Part shown: positions 1-8,651 of the stretch, in pieces | Layout of the letters: every line of letters begins with the position of its first letter | Numbering within the stretch: position 1 is the stretch's first letter | DNA from: an uncultured Mycoplasma sp. | GTDB taxonomy: Bacteria > Bacillota_I > Bacilli_A > RF39 > UBA660 | Assembly: GCA_945947035.1 (NCBI GenBank) | Contig: CAMEXD010000011.1 | Location: 1-36,622 of the forward strand | DNA: 36,622 nucleotides | Reading direction: 5' to 3' | Translations under genes and position numbers: made by a program | The notes under the pieces: model-generated | Databases searched by the model: none | What the model was told of the DNA's origin: nothing | What the model saw: only the letters and a program-made list of their open reading frames with translations

Positions 1-3
1 AGA

Positions 4-46
4 TTAAGTTGAACAGTATGGAAGTTAGTGTCCAACTTAACTTTTT
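4..46 (+). terminator. Hairpin plus T-run, probable terminator of the upstream gene
   Basis: An inverted repeat pairs TTAAGTTGAACA (4-15) with TGTCCAACTTAA (29-40), 12 positions with one mismatch, followed by CTTTTT. This fits a rho-independent terminator for a gene upstream of the window. Confidence 0.6.
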
Positions 47-78
47 AATTAACAAATTTTTTGTTTATAAAAAAATAA

Positions 79-107
79 ATGACTTTATACATATTTTATT
101 GTATAAT
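79..107 (+). promoter_or_regulatory. Promoter of the DHH-rplI-dnaB operon
   Basis: A -35-like ATGACT (79-84) and a perfect TATAAT (102-107) are separated by 17 nt, just downstream of the terminator and 20 nt before the first gene. Confidence 0.6.
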
Positions 108-127
108 ATATACATGTGAGGTTTTAT

Positions 128-1081
128 ATGTTAAAAAAATTAAAAAGTGTTTTAAAAACTGAAATAAAACATGCTGATAAAGTATATATTATTGGACATA
201 ATTATTCTGATTTAGATGCAATTGGTGCTGCTATTGCTATATCTTTAATTGTGTCTAAATTAAATAAAAAGTCTTATATTATATTAGATGATAAAGTATT
301 GGAAAAAAGTGTTAATAAAGCTTTAAGTAGTGTTAAAAATAAGTTTAATTTTATTAAATCTAATACTATTTCTTGTGATTTAAATAATTCTCTTCTTATT
401 GTTGTTGATACTAATAAGAAATATATGCTATCTGTTGATACTAATAAATTTAGCAAAGTAATAGTAATTGATCATCATGATACTGATAAAAATTCAATTG
501 CAACTGAATTAAGTTTTATTGATACTAAAAAATCAAGTACTTGTGAAATTGCAACTGATTTACTTAATTTATTTAAGGTAAAAATAGATAAAACAACTTC
601 TAATATTATTTTAGCAGGTATAGTTCTTGATACTAATAACTTTATTTTAAGAGCAACTTGTGATACATTTAAAAGTGCTACTTATTTACTTCTTAATGGA
701 GCATCAACAACTTCTGTTCAATATTTATTAAAGCAAGATATTAAAAAGTTTATAAATAGGCAAAAGATGCTTTCTAACGTTACTATTATAAATAATAATA
801 TTGCAATAGCTAAAGGTGTAAAGGGGGACTCTTATAGAAGAGAAGACTTAGCAAAAACAGCTGAAACACTTCTACTATTTGAAAAAATAGAAACATCTTT
901 TGTTATAGGTAATTTAAATTCTAATGAAATTGGAATAAGTGGTAGAACTCTTGGTAAGTTAAACATGGGTAAAATTTTCCAAAAATTAGGTGGTGGCGGA
1001 AATAGTACTGAAGGTGCTACAATAATTAAAGATAGTGATATTAAAAGTGTTTATGATATGTTATTAAATGTTTTAAAATAA
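128..1081 (+). CDS. Stand-alone DHH/DHHA1 phosphoesterase at the gdpP locus
   Basis: Predicted Mn-dependent phosphodiesterase of the DHH/DHHA1 superfamily (GdpP, NrnA/PDE2 relatives), which act on c-di-AMP, pApA or very short RNAs. From ATG 128 it has 317 residues: DHH motif [10 protein letters not shown] (23-31), motif II D94, the DHH triad at 115-117 and D168 of motif IV. The DHHA1 domain ends in GGGGN (288-292), where the family normally has a His after the glycines. An in-frame GTG at 116 forms part of the Shine-Dalgarno (GTGAGG), so ATG 128 is the better start. It sits directly upstream of rplI and dnaB, the place of gdpP in Bacillus, but lacks GdpP's membrane, PAS and GGDEF parts (GdpP is about 650 aa). 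It is soluble by sequence. Substrate is unproven. Confidence 0.85.
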   Translation: MLKKLKSVLKTEIKHADKVYIIGHNYSDLDAIGAAIAISLIVSKLNKKSYIILDDKVLEKSVNKALSSVKNKFNFIKSNTISCDLNNSLLIVVDTNKKYMLSVDTNKFSKVIVIDHHDTDKNSIATELSFIDTKKSSTCEIATDLLNLFKVKIDKTTSNIILAGIVLDTNNFILRATCDTFKSATYLLLNGASTTSVQYLLKQDIKKFINRQKMLSNVTIINNNIAIAKGVKGDSYRREDLAKTAETLLLFEKIETSFVIGNLNSNEIGISGRTLGKLNMGKIFQKLGGGGNSTEGATIIKDSDIKSVYDMLLNVLK

Positions 1082-1092
1082 GGAGGTTTTTT

Positions 1093-1527
1093 ATGGAAGT
1101 AATATTTATCAAAGATTTAAAAGGTCAAGGTAAAAAAGGCGAAATAAAAGAAGTAAAAGATGGATATGCTATGAATTTTTTGATAAAAAATAAATATGCT
1201 GTTAAGAAAAATGATGAAAATATGCATGCTTTAGAGATTAATAAAAAGCATGAAAAAGAACAAGATCTTTTAAACAGAGAAAATGCTCTTAAATTAAAAG
1301 AAGAATTAGAAAAAAAAGTACTAAATTTTCAAGTTAAAACTGGAAAAGATGATAAAGTTTTTGGAAGTATTTCCATAAAACAAATTAAAGAAAAATTAAG
1401 TGATTATAATATTGATAAAAATATGATAAATATTATAAGTCCTATATCTAGTTTGGGATATCATGATGTTGAAATAGTTTTATATAAGGATATAAAGGCC
1501 TTGGTTAAGGTTTGTTTAACAAAATAG
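1093..1527 (+). CDS. rplI: 50S ribosomal protein L9
   Basis: Large-subunit ribosomal protein L9, which binds 23S rRNA at the base of the L1 stalk. The 144 residues have the typical layout: an N-terminal rRNA-binding domain starting [16 protein letters not shown] and containing NFLIKNKYA, a Lys/Glu-rich connecting helix (about 45-75), and a C-terminal domain with KVFGSIS. The length is normal for the family. A strong AAGGAGG lies 6 nt before the ATG. It is 11 nt downstream of the DHH gene and 10 nt upstream of dnaB, the conserved Bacillota gdpP-rplI-dnaB order, so the three are probably one transcript. Confidence 0.95.
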   Translation: MEVIFIKDLKGQGKKGEIKEVKDGYAMNFLIKNKYAVKKNDENMHALEINKKHEKEQDLLNRENALKLKEELEKKVLNFQVKTGKDDKVFGSISIKQIKEKLSDYNIDKNMINIISPISSLGYHDVEIVLYKDIKALVKVCLTK

Positions 1528-1537
1528 GGAGGAAGTT

Positions 1538-2893
1538 ATGAATAGAGAAATACCAAGCAATATAGATGCTGAAAAATCTGTACTTGGTGCGATGTTTTTA
1601 TCTAAATTTGCTCTTCAAAAGGCAGTTGAATCTTTAAGTGTTGAGAGTTTCTTTTTAGATAAACATGGTAAAATATTCGATGCTATTAAAGACTTGTTTA
1701 ATAGACAAGTTGCCATAGATATAACAACAGTAACAGATGAACTTAAAAATAGAAAGATATTAAAAGAAGTTGGTGGAGTTGAATACTTAACTGAAATATT
1801 AGATGAAACACCTACTGCATCAAATGTTGAATACTACATTGATATAGTAGAAGATAAAAGTATTTTAAGAAACTTAATAAATGAAGCAACTGATATTGTT
1901 ACTATGGGTTATGAGACAAATAATCCTGTTAGTGAGACTCTAGATAAGGCAGAAAGTAAGATTCTTAATGTTGTAAAAAATAGAAAAGCAACGGAATTTA
2001 AAACAATGCCTGAAGTTTTAACAACAGTTCAAGATAATTTAGAAAAACTTGCAAGTAATAAAGGTAAAATAAGTGGTTTATCAACAGGTTTATTTGATTT
2101 AGATAAAATAACTAATGGTTTTCATGAAAATGAACTTGTAATACTTGCTGCACGTCCTGCGATGGGTAAAACTGCACTTGCTCTTAACATGGCAACAAAT
2201 ATCGCTATGAATGAGAAAAAATCAGTTATTATCTTTACTCTTGAAATGCGTGCTGAACAACTTGTCAGTCGTATGATATCATCAGTTGGTCAAATTGATG
2301 CCAGTAAACTTCAAAATGGTAGTCTTTTAAACGAAGACTGGAAAAGAGTCAATGAAGCTATGAGTGAACTTGGTGAAACAAATATCTATATAGACGATTC
2401 ACCTGGAGTAACTATTGGGGATATTAAAGCAAAATCAAGAAGAATTGCAAGTTTAGATGAAAATCTTGGAGCAATCTTTATCGATTACTTAACACTAATT
2501 GCAACTACTAATAAATATGCTGGAAATCGTCAACAAGAAGTATCTGAAATATCACGTGCTTTAAAAACATTAGCACTTGAACTTAAAATTCCAGTTATAT
2601 GTTTAGCCCAATTATCAAGAACACCAGAATTACGTGAAGATAAAAGACCTATTTTAAGTGACTTAAGAGAATCAGGTTCAATAGAACAAGATGCCGATAT
2701 CGTTGCTTTTATCTATCGTGATGACTATTATCATCCAGAAAATAAATTAGATGATAACATGAGTAAAACAGAAGTAATTGTAAGAAAAAACAGAAGTGGT
2801 AGTATAGGTACAGCAGAACTTTTATTTAAGAAAAATACATTATCATTTTTAAATTATAAAAAGGATAATAAAGAGGGTGAAAAACTTGAATAA
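1538..2893 (+). CDS. dnaB: Replicative DNA helicase DnaB
   Basis: Hexameric 5'-3' helicase of the replication fork (called DnaC in B. subtilis). The 451 residues include an N-terminal DnaB domain (NIDAEKSVLGAMF near residue 8), a linker, and the RecA-like motor with Walker A ARPAMGKTA (about 206-214), a Walker B-type FIDYL, and DLRESGSIEQDAD, conserved in DnaB. Length is normal. The start is preceded by GGGAGGAAG. The last 8 nt overlap the next gene, so translation is probably coupled. Confidence 0.96.
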   Translation: MNREIPSNIDAEKSVLGAMFLSKFALQKAVESLSVESFFLDKHGKIFDAIKDLFNRQVAIDITTVTDELKNRKILKEVGGVEYLTEILDETPTASNVEYYIDIVEDKSILRNLINEATDIVTMGYETNNPVSETLDKAESKILNVVKNRKATEFKTMPEVLTTVQDNLEKLASNKGKISGLSTGLFDLDKITNGFHENELVILAARPAMGKTALALNMATNIAMNEKKSVIIFTLEMRAEQLVSRMISSVGQIDASKLQNGSLLNEDWKRVNEAMSELGETNIYIDDSPGVTIGDIKAKSRRIASLDENLGAIFIDYLTLIATTNKYAGNRQQEVSEISRALKTLALELKIPVICLAQLSRTPELREDKRPILSDLRESGSIEQDADIVAFIYRDDYYHPENKLDDNMSKTEVIVRKNRSGSIGTAELLFKKNTLSFLNYKKDNKEGEKLE

Positions 2894-4385
2894 AATAAAA
2901 GTAATAATAATTTCTTTTATTGTAGCAATAATAAGTTTTGTATTTGTTGTAATAACAGATACTAGTTATACTTATTATGGAGCTCAAAAAGTTTATAGAG
3001 TTTATTTAAATGGAGAATCAATTGGTTTAATAAAAGATCCAGAAAAACTTAATAAATATATTAACAATGACCAAACAAAATTAAAAGAAAAATATAACGT
3101 AGATAGAGTTTATGAACCATCTGGACTTGAAATAAAACAAGAATTAACGTATGATGAAAAATTAAAAGATGCTAAAGAAATATATGAAGAAATAAAAGAT
3201 ATTGAACCATTTACTATAAAAGGTGTAGAAATTACTGTTTATAAAGAAGAAAATAGTAATAATAAAGATTATGAAGAAGCAAAAACAGAAAAAATATTAA
3301 GTGATAAAATATATGTTTTAGATAAGCAAATATTTTTAGATTCATTAGATGAAACAATTTTAGCTTTTATTGATGAAGAAGATTATAATAATTATCTAAA
3401 TGAAGAACAAGCAAAAATCGGTGAGATGGAAGAAGGAGAAAAGATAGATAATGTTTATTTAAAAGAAGATGTCTATATTAAAGAAAGTTATATATCTGTT
3501 TCAGAACAAATTTTTACCGATAGTAGTAGTTTATCAAAGTATCTTTTATATGGTACTTTAGATAATCTTAAAACATATAAAGTAAGATCAGGGGATACTG
3601 TTTCATCTATCGCAGAAAATAATCAACTTAATACTCGTGAATTTTTAATAGCAAACAAAAATATTTCAAGTGTTGATACTTTGCTTTTTTCAGGTCAAGA
3701 AGTAATTGTAAACCTTATTAATCCAGTTTTAACTGTAGTTGAAGAAAAAACTGAAGTCGAGTTTAAAGAGAAAAAGTATAAAACAGAAATTATTGAAGAT
3801 AAAACAATATTTGTTGGTTATAGTCAAGTTATTCAATCAGGAGTTAATGGTGAAGAATTAGTTACTACTAAAGTATATAAAGAAAATGGTAAGGTTCAAA
3901 CTGCCTTAGTTGTTAATTCTATTGAAACAAAACCTGCGGTTAATAGAGTTGTAAAAACAGGAAGTAGAACTGAATATATTATAGGTAATGCTGGAATTTG
4001 GGCATGGCCTACAAGAAGTGGATACTATATAAGTACATACTATGGATGGGATTATGATCTTGGATATAGAAGATATCATCAAGCTCTTGATATAACTGGT
4101 ACTGGTTGTGGATCTCCAATTTATGCAGCAAATGATGGAACAGTTGAAAAAGTAGATTATCAAGAAAATGGTTTAGGAAATTATATTGTAATTAATCATA
4201 ATAATGGTTATAGAACTTGGTATGCCCATCTTGCTGATAGAGGTAATGTATCGGTAGGACAAGGTGTTGAAATGGGACAAGTAATAGGAAGAATGGGAAG
4301 TACAGGTTATTCAACTGGATGCCATTTACATTTTATAACAGAACATAATGGTAATAAGTTTGATCCATTCCAATTATATAAATAA
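2886..4385 (+). CDS. Membrane-anchored LysM-G5-M23 peptidoglycan endopeptidase
   Basis: Probable cell-wall hydrolase of the LytM/M23 type. Domain order: an N-terminal membrane anchor (about residues 5-25), a long charged region, a LysM domain (YKVRSGDTVSSIA, about 233-280), a G5 domain (about 285-365) and a C-terminal M23 domain (about 375-499). The zinc ligands are intact: HQALD (His about 398, Asp about 402) and the late HLH (about 480-482), so it should be catalytically active, cutting peptide cross-links. Start: a GTG at 2877 lies inside GAGGGTGA, which reads as the Shine-Dalgarno; the TTG at 2886 is correctly spaced and preferred (499 aa). It overlaps dnaB by 8 nt, and its TAA shares one base with the next ATG. 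Confidence 0.85.
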   Translation: MNKIKVIIISFIVAIISFVFVVITDTSYTYYGAQKVYRVYLNGESIGLIKDPEKLNKYINNDQTKLKEKYNVDRVYEPSGLEIKQELTYDEKLKDAKEIYEEIKDIEPFTIKGVEITVYKEENSNNKDYEEAKTEKILSDKIYVLDKQIFLDSLDETILAFIDEEDYNNYLNEEQAKIGEMEEGEKIDNVYLKEDVYIKESYISVSEQIFTDSSSLSKYLLYGTLDNLKTYKVRSGDTVSSIAENNQLNTREFLIANKNISSVDTLLFSGQEVIVNLINPVLTVVEEKTEVEFKEKKYKTEIIEDKTIFVGYSQVIQSGVNGEELVTTKVYKENGKVQTALVVNSIETKPAVNRVVKTGSRTEYIIGNAGIWAWPTRSGYYISTYYGWDYDLGYRRYHQALDITGTGCGSPIYAANDGTVEKVDYQENGLGNYIVINHNNGYRTWYAHLADRGNVSVGQGVEMGQVIGRMGSTGYSTGCHLHFITEHNGNKFDPFQLYK

Positions 4386-5125
4386 TGAAAGTAACTGTAT
4401 TAAAAAGTGGTTCTAAAGGTAATTCTACTTTAATTGAAACAAAAACTTTGAATATTTTAATTGATGCTGGAATTACCTTAAAAGAACTACAAGAATATAA
4501 AAATGATATCAAAATAGATATTGTTTTAATAACCCATAGTCACACTGACCATACCAGTGGTTTAAAAAGACTTTACAAAAATTTTAGTCCCATTATTTAT
4601 ACAAGAAATGAAACAGTTTTAAATAGTGCTGATTTTAAATCTTTATATTTAGAAAAAGAAATATTTATAGATAATTTAGATATTATAAGTTTTAATCTTT
4701 CTCATGATAGTGATTGTATAGGTTTTTTAATTAAAGACTTAAATGACAATAATGAACTTGTTTATATTACTGATACCGGTTATATTAATAAAAAAATACT
4801 TGATATTATAAAAAATAAAAATACTTATATTATAGAAAGTAATCATGATGTTGAAATGTTAAGAAATGGTCCTTATCCTTTTTATTTAAAGCAAAGAATT
4901 CTAAGTGATACTGGACATTTATCAAATAAAGATTGTTGTAGATATTTAAAAGATTTAATAGGTAGTAATACTAAAAATATAATTCTTGCTCATTTAAGTG
5001 AGAATAATAATACCAAGGATAAAGCTTTAGAAGAAATAAATAACATGATAAATGAAAATTGCATAAAAGATGTTAACATTTTTGTAGCAGATCAATATAA
5101 AAATTTAGAAAAAATTGAGGTTTAG
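4385..5125 (+). CDS. walJ: Metallo-beta-lactamase fold hydrolase, WalJ/YycJ type
   Basis: MBL-fold metal-dependent hydrolase of the WalJ (YycJ) family, linked in Bacillota to coordination of cell wall and division and thought to be an exonuclease-like enzyme. The 246 residues start MKVTVLKSGSKGNSTLIE, typical of the family. They contain the metal-binding HSHTDH (about 52-57), a further Asp in YITDTG, and later His residues in ESNHD and ILAHLS. It is directly upstream of rlmH, as in the wal locus of other Bacillota, but the walRKHI genes are not here. The ATG overlaps the previous stop by one base (TAATG). Confidence 0.88.
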   Translation: MKVTVLKSGSKGNSTLIETKTLNILIDAGITLKELQEYKNDIKIDIVLITHSHTDHTSGLKRLYKNFSPIIYTRNETVLNSADFKSLYLEKEIFIDNLDIISFNLSHDSDCIGFLIKDLNDNNELVYITDTGYINKKILDIIKNKNTYIIESNHDVEMLRNGPYPFYLKQRILSDTGHLSNKDCCRYLKDLIGSNTKNIILAHLSENNNTKDKALEEINNMINENCIKDVNIFVADQYKNLEKIEV

Positions 5126-5581
5126 ATGATAAAATTAATAGTTTTAGGTAAAATAAAAGAAAAATATTTAAAAGACATGATTGATGATTATCAAAAAAGA
5201 ATAAAAAAATATACTCATCTTGAAATAATAGAATTAGAAGATTATAAAGATAATGATAAAAAGGTTTGTTTAGCAAAGGAAAAAGAACTAATTTTAAAGA
5301 AAATAAATGATAAAGATAATTTAGTAATACTTGATATAAATGGTAGAGAAATGGATAGTATATCTTTTTCAAAGTTTATTGAACATGAATTATCTTATAA
5401 TAGCAATATTACTTTTTTAATCGGATCATCAAATGGAATAGATGACAGCATAAAACTTCTTACAAATAAAAAAATATCTTTTTCAAAAATGACTTTTCCA
5501 CATGGGTTATTTAGAACTATGCTTTTAGAACAAATTTATCGCAGTTTTAAAATATTAAATAATGAAACATATCATAAATAA
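5126..5581 (+). CDS. rlmH: 23S rRNA pseudouridine-1915 N3-methyltransferase RlmH
   Basis: SPOUT-class SAM-dependent methyltransferase that modifies pseudouridine 1915 of 23S rRNA in the assembled 70S ribosome. The 151 residues cover the full family length. They include the knot region FLIGSSNG (SAM loop) and the conserved end MTFPHGLFRTMLLEQIYRSF. The ATG follows the walJ stop with no gap, with GAGG upstream, so it is translationally linked. The last codons form the 5' arm of a terminator. Confidence 0.96.
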   Translation: MIKLIVLGKIKEKYLKDMIDDYQKRIKKYTHLEIIELEDYKDNDKKVCLAKEKELILKKINDKDNLVILDINGREMDSISFSKFIEHELSYNSNITFLIGSSNGIDDSIKLLTNKKISFSKMTFPHGLFRTMLLEQIYRSFKILNNETYHK

Positions 5582-5596
5582 TGATATGTTTTTTTA
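5566..5596 (+). terminator. Terminator after rlmH
   Basis: AACATATCAT (5566-5575) and ATGATATGTT (5581-5590) form a perfect 10-bp stem with a 5-nt loop, followed by a T-run. The 5' arm is inside the last rlmH codons. Confidence 0.8.
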
Positions 5597-5655
5597 TAAA
5601 AAATCCAAAAAATAAAACAAAAATAACAAAAAAAATGTATTTTTTAAAATAATTA

Positions 5656-5664
5656 TGATATAAT
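5656..5664 (+). promoter_or_regulatory. Extended -10 promoter of the ATPase/Toprim cassette
   Basis: TGATATAAT gives a TGn plus perfect -10. The -35 region (about 5636-5641) is poor. The cassette therefore has its own promoter after the rlmH terminator. Confidence 0.55.
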
Positions 5665-5688
5665 ATGTTATGAAAAGGAGAAATTATT

Positions 5689-6810
5689 ATGAAATTATTA
5701 AAAGTAGTTGCCAATAATTTTAAATTATGTGAAGATAATCTTACAATATCATTTGTTCCTGAAGCAAATAAAACTTTAGAAGATAAGGAATTTGAATTAC
5801 ATGAAATAGATAATAATTTATTTGTATTTAATACTTTAGGAATTATAGGAAAAAATGCATCTGGAAAAACTACAGTAACAGATTTATTATCACTTGTTTA
5901 TGATATTTTTTCTAATTTTAGAGTTAAAGACATGTCATTTATATTTAAATATTTTAATAAAGTATTAGATTTAGATATTTGTTTTTACCATGAAGGATAT
6001 TTGTATAGATACATAACAAAGCTATCAACAAATAATAATTGTATTATATTTGTTGATCAAAAACTTTTTAAAAGAAAATATAAAAAAACATATGCAAAAA
6101 ATTTATTTGATTATGAAAAATATGAAGAGGTAAAAGTTAATTTAGAACTTCCTGAAGATACATCTATTTTATATAATTTGTTTAAATCTATACAGCATAG
6201 AGGAATTTATTTTGTTTTAAATGAAACAATAGACTATTGGTATGAAAATTTTGTTAATATATATAAATTTTTAAATAATGATTATAATATGATTGAACTA
6301 ATTTTAAAAATGTTTGATGAACACTTGGAAACAATTAAAATTGTTAATAATGATAAATTTATGATTTGCTATACTGATGGCACTAAAAAAGAAGTTTTTA
6401 GTAAAGAACTTTATGAAGTATTATCAAGTGGAACTATAAAAGGACTTGGTTTATTTAGTTACGTTGTATATTCATTAAAAAATGGCTATGATTTAATAAT
6501 TGATGAAATTGAAAAAAGTTTTCATAAAATGCTTGTTGAAAATTTAGTTAGTCTTTATAAAGATAAATCTGTCAATAAAAAAGGTGCAACTTTAATATTT
6601 ACAACTCACTATTGTGAATTACTTGATTTATTTAATAGAACGGATAATATTTATATAACAAAATATGATCAAAAAATAAGATTAGAAAATATGTATAATA
6701 ATTATAAATTTAGACCAGAATTATCAAAAAGTAAGAAGTTTTATAATAATGCTTTTAATACAGATGTTAATTATGAATCACTTATGAAATTTAAAAAGGA
6801 ATTAATGTGA
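5689..6810 (+). CDS. AAA15/SMC-like ATPase, possible anti-phage effector partner
   Basis: ABC/SMC-type ATPase of the AAA15 (OLD-like) group, 373 aa. Visible motifs: Walker A GIIGKNASGKTT (about 51-62), a signature-like LSSGTIKGLG (about 245-254), Walker B DLIIDEIEKSFHK (about 267-279) and an H-loop FTTHYCE (about 302). It lacks a long coiled coil, typical of defence ATPases rather than true SMCs. It overlaps by one base the downstream Toprim-like gene. Pairs of an AAA15 ATPase with a small Toprim/RloB-like protein occur in abortive-infection systems such as AbiL and PARIS, so a defence role is a reasonable inference, not proven. It has its own promoter and lies between housekeeping genes. Confidence 0.75.
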   Translation: MKLLKVVANNFKLCEDNLTISFVPEANKTLEDKEFELHEIDNNLFVFNTLGIIGKNASGKTTVTDLLSLVYDIFSNFRVKDMSFIFKYFNKVLDLDICFYHEGYLYRYITKLSTNNNCIIFVDQKLFKRKYKKTYAKNLFDYEKYEEVKVNLELPEDTSILYNLFKSIQHRGIYFVLNETIDYWYENFVNIYKFLNNDYNMIELILKMFDEHLETIKIVNNDKFMICYTDGTKKEVFSKELYEVLSSGTIKGLGLFSYVVYSLKNGYDLIIDEIEKSFHKMLVENLVSLYKDKSVNKKGATLIFTTHYCELLDLFNRTDNIYITKYDQKIRLENMYNNYKFRPELSKSKKFYNNAFNTDVNYESLMKFKKELM

Positions 6811-7340
6811 TGAAATATTTATTAATGTGTGAAGGAAAAAATGAAGAAACACTTATAGAATTATTATTAGATAATAATAAGTTAAGAATAACAAGAGATG
6901 ATTTAATTGGTAGAAAATCATTTAATGTTAGAAATATCAAAAATCCATTTATTAAAAGTGAATTAAAGCGTTATAACAAAGAAGTAATAATTTATAGAAT
7001 TGGTGATAAGCAAAATGATAAGTTATCAATTCCTAATGACTTAAAATATATTGTTAAAGAAAATAATATATATAAATATTGTACTAAACCAGAAATGGAA
7101 ATACTTTTAATAATTAATGAAGGTTTAATTTTTTCATTTAATAAAAGTAAAAAAACACCTAAAACATTTGCTAAAGAAAATATTAAATTTAATAAAGAAA
7201 GATATAATCAGTCAAGTGAATTTCTTAGAGAGTATTATGGTGGTAAAAGGGTAGATTTATTAGTTAAAAATTTAAAAGAATATAAAAAATTTAAAAATCA
7301 TGCTAAAGATGAATTATATTTAGCAGATTTACTAAAATAA
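6810..7340 (+). CDS. Small Toprim-like protein paired with the AAA ATPase
   Basis: Protein of 176 aa starting MKYLLMCEGKNEETLIELLL. The CEGKNEE stretch near the N-terminus looks like the first acidic motif of Toprim/RloB-type nucleases; RIGDKQND (about 65) and KPEMEILLIINEG (about 91-103) could provide the later acidic residues. The classical DxD is not clearly present. The ATG overlaps the ATPase stop (TGATG), so the two are co-translated. By layout it resembles the second component of AbiL-type abortive-infection pairs, where the ATPase holds or triggers a small nuclease-like partner. Family assignment is tentative; a structure-based search would decide. Confidence 0.5.
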   Translation: MKYLLMCEGKNEETLIELLLDNNKLRITRDDLIGRKSFNVRNIKNPFIKSELKRYNKEVIIYRIGDKQNDKLSIPNDLKYIVKENNIYKYCTKPEMEILLIINEGLIFSFNKSKKTPKTFAKENIKFNKERYNQSSEFLREYYGGKRVDLLVKNLKEYKKFKNHAKDELYLADLLK

Positions 7341-7375
7341 AAAGAAGAAATCACTTTGTTATTTCATATAATTAA

Positions 7376-8647
7376 GTGGTGATTATTATAAAAACTATTA
7401 ACGATATCTTATGGATTTTGGTAGTAATAGTAATTTTACTTAATTCAATTTATTTTTCTATTAAACTTAGGTTTCCTCAGCTAAAAATAAAAGCGATGTT
7501 AAAAACTTTAACAGATGAAGAAAAAACAGATGGAATATCAAGTCTTGATACTTTGTTTATGTCTTTGGCTGCTAAAATAGGAGTTGGTTCCTTAGCGGGA
7601 GTTGCTTTTGCTATTTATTATGGTGGAATTGGTACTTTATTTTGGATATTTATTTTTTCATTTTTTGTAGCAATAAATAGTTACTTGGAAAATTATTTGG
7701 CTATAAAATATAAAGTAAGTGATGGTAAATACTATAAAGGTGGCCCTGCATACTATATTAAAAATGGTTTAAATAATAAAGTATTATCTTATACTTATGC
7801 AATAATCTTAATATTTACATTTTTGTTTGGATTTTTAACAATTCAAAATAACACTATTACTAAGTTTGTTAATATTTCATATCAAATTCCTATAGTTATT
7901 ACTTCGTTTATAGTAACAATAATATCTTTTTACTTTATTTTAAGAGGACTAAAATCAATTTCTTCTTTATGTAATAAAATTGTTCCTGTTATGAGTATTG
8001 TATATTTAATTATAGGAATAATAATTTTAATTTTAAATTTTAATCACATAGGAGAGTTTTTAACAGAAATTGTTAATAACGCATTTAATCATAAATCGTT
8101 TTTAACGGGTTTTATCAGTTCTCTTATAATTGGTATACAAAAAAGTATCTTTTCAAGTGAAGCAGGAGTTGGAACTGGTGCGATAGCAAGTGCAACAACT
8201 TCATGTAATGATCCTAAAAAACAAGGTATTATAGGAATTATAGGAACCTATTTTATCAATATTGTCATAACATTTTTAACAGGGATTATTATCTATTTTA
8301 GTAATTACAAAGAAGTATTTTTTAGTAATATCAATGGTATTGAAATAACTTCATATGCTTTTTCATATCATTTGGGAGAATTTGGTTCTTTAATACTTCT
8401 TATTTTAATAATACTTTTTGCTTTTTCAAGTATTGTAACAGGTTATTATTACTTAGAAAGTAATTTTAAAATATTTACATCAAATAAAATATTACTTCTT
8501 ATATTAAAACTTATAACGATAATAGTTTTGTTTTATGGAGGAATCTTGCCGTCAAAAGCCATTTGGAATATAATTGATTTGTGTATTGGAATATTGCTTT
8601 TAATCAATATTTATTCAATATTTAAATTAAGACATGAAATCAGGTGA
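7376..8647 (+). CDS. AGCS-family sodium:amino acid symporter
   Basis: Multi-pass membrane symporter (alanine or glycine:cation symporter family, AlsT/DagA-like), taking up small neutral amino acids with Na+. About 423 residues and ten or so TM segments. Family signatures: GVGSLAGVAFAIYYGG (about 64-79), KGGPAYYI (about 122) and FSSEAGVGTGAIASA (about 261-275). Start is uncertain: the two GTG codons at 7376 and 7379 lie inside what reads as the Shine-Dalgarno (AAGTGGTGA), and the only codon at normal distance is ATA 7388. The stop TGA at 8645 is inside the Shine-Dalgarno of murI, 4 nt before its start. D-Ala/L-Ala uptake next to glutamate racemase would fit wall precursor supply, but the substrate is not known. 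Confidence 0.88.
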   Translation: MVIIIKTINDILWILVVIVILLNSIYFSIKLRFPQLKIKAMLKTLTDEEKTDGISSLDTLFMSLAAKIGVGSLAGVAFAIYYGGIGTLFWIFIFSFFVAINSYLENYLAIKYKVSDGKYYKGGPAYYIKNGLNNKVLSYTYAIILIFTFLFGFLTIQNNTITKFVNISYQIPIVITSFIVTIISFYFILRGLKSISSLCNKIVPVMSIVYLIIGIIILILNFNHIGEFLTEIVNNAFNHKSFLTGFISSLIIGIQKSIFSSEAGVGTGAIASATTSCNDPKKQGIIGIIGTYFINIVITFLTGIIIYFSNYKEVFFSNINGIEITSYAFSYHLGEFGSLILLILIILFAFSSIVTGYYYLESNFKIFTSNKILLLILKLITIIVLFYGGILPSKAIWNIIDLCIGILLLINIYSIFKLRHEIR

Positions 8648-8651
8648 TTAT

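Noticed and set aside
5600-7400. Prophage or integrative element carrying the ATPase cassette
   Set aside because: No integrase, direct flanking repeats or tRNA site; base composition looks like the neighbours by eye.
6800-8650. Mycoplasma-type code with TGA as Trp
   Set aside because: TGA ends several genes exactly where the next RBS or start follows (6808, 8645, 26549), and conserved Trp codons are TGG.
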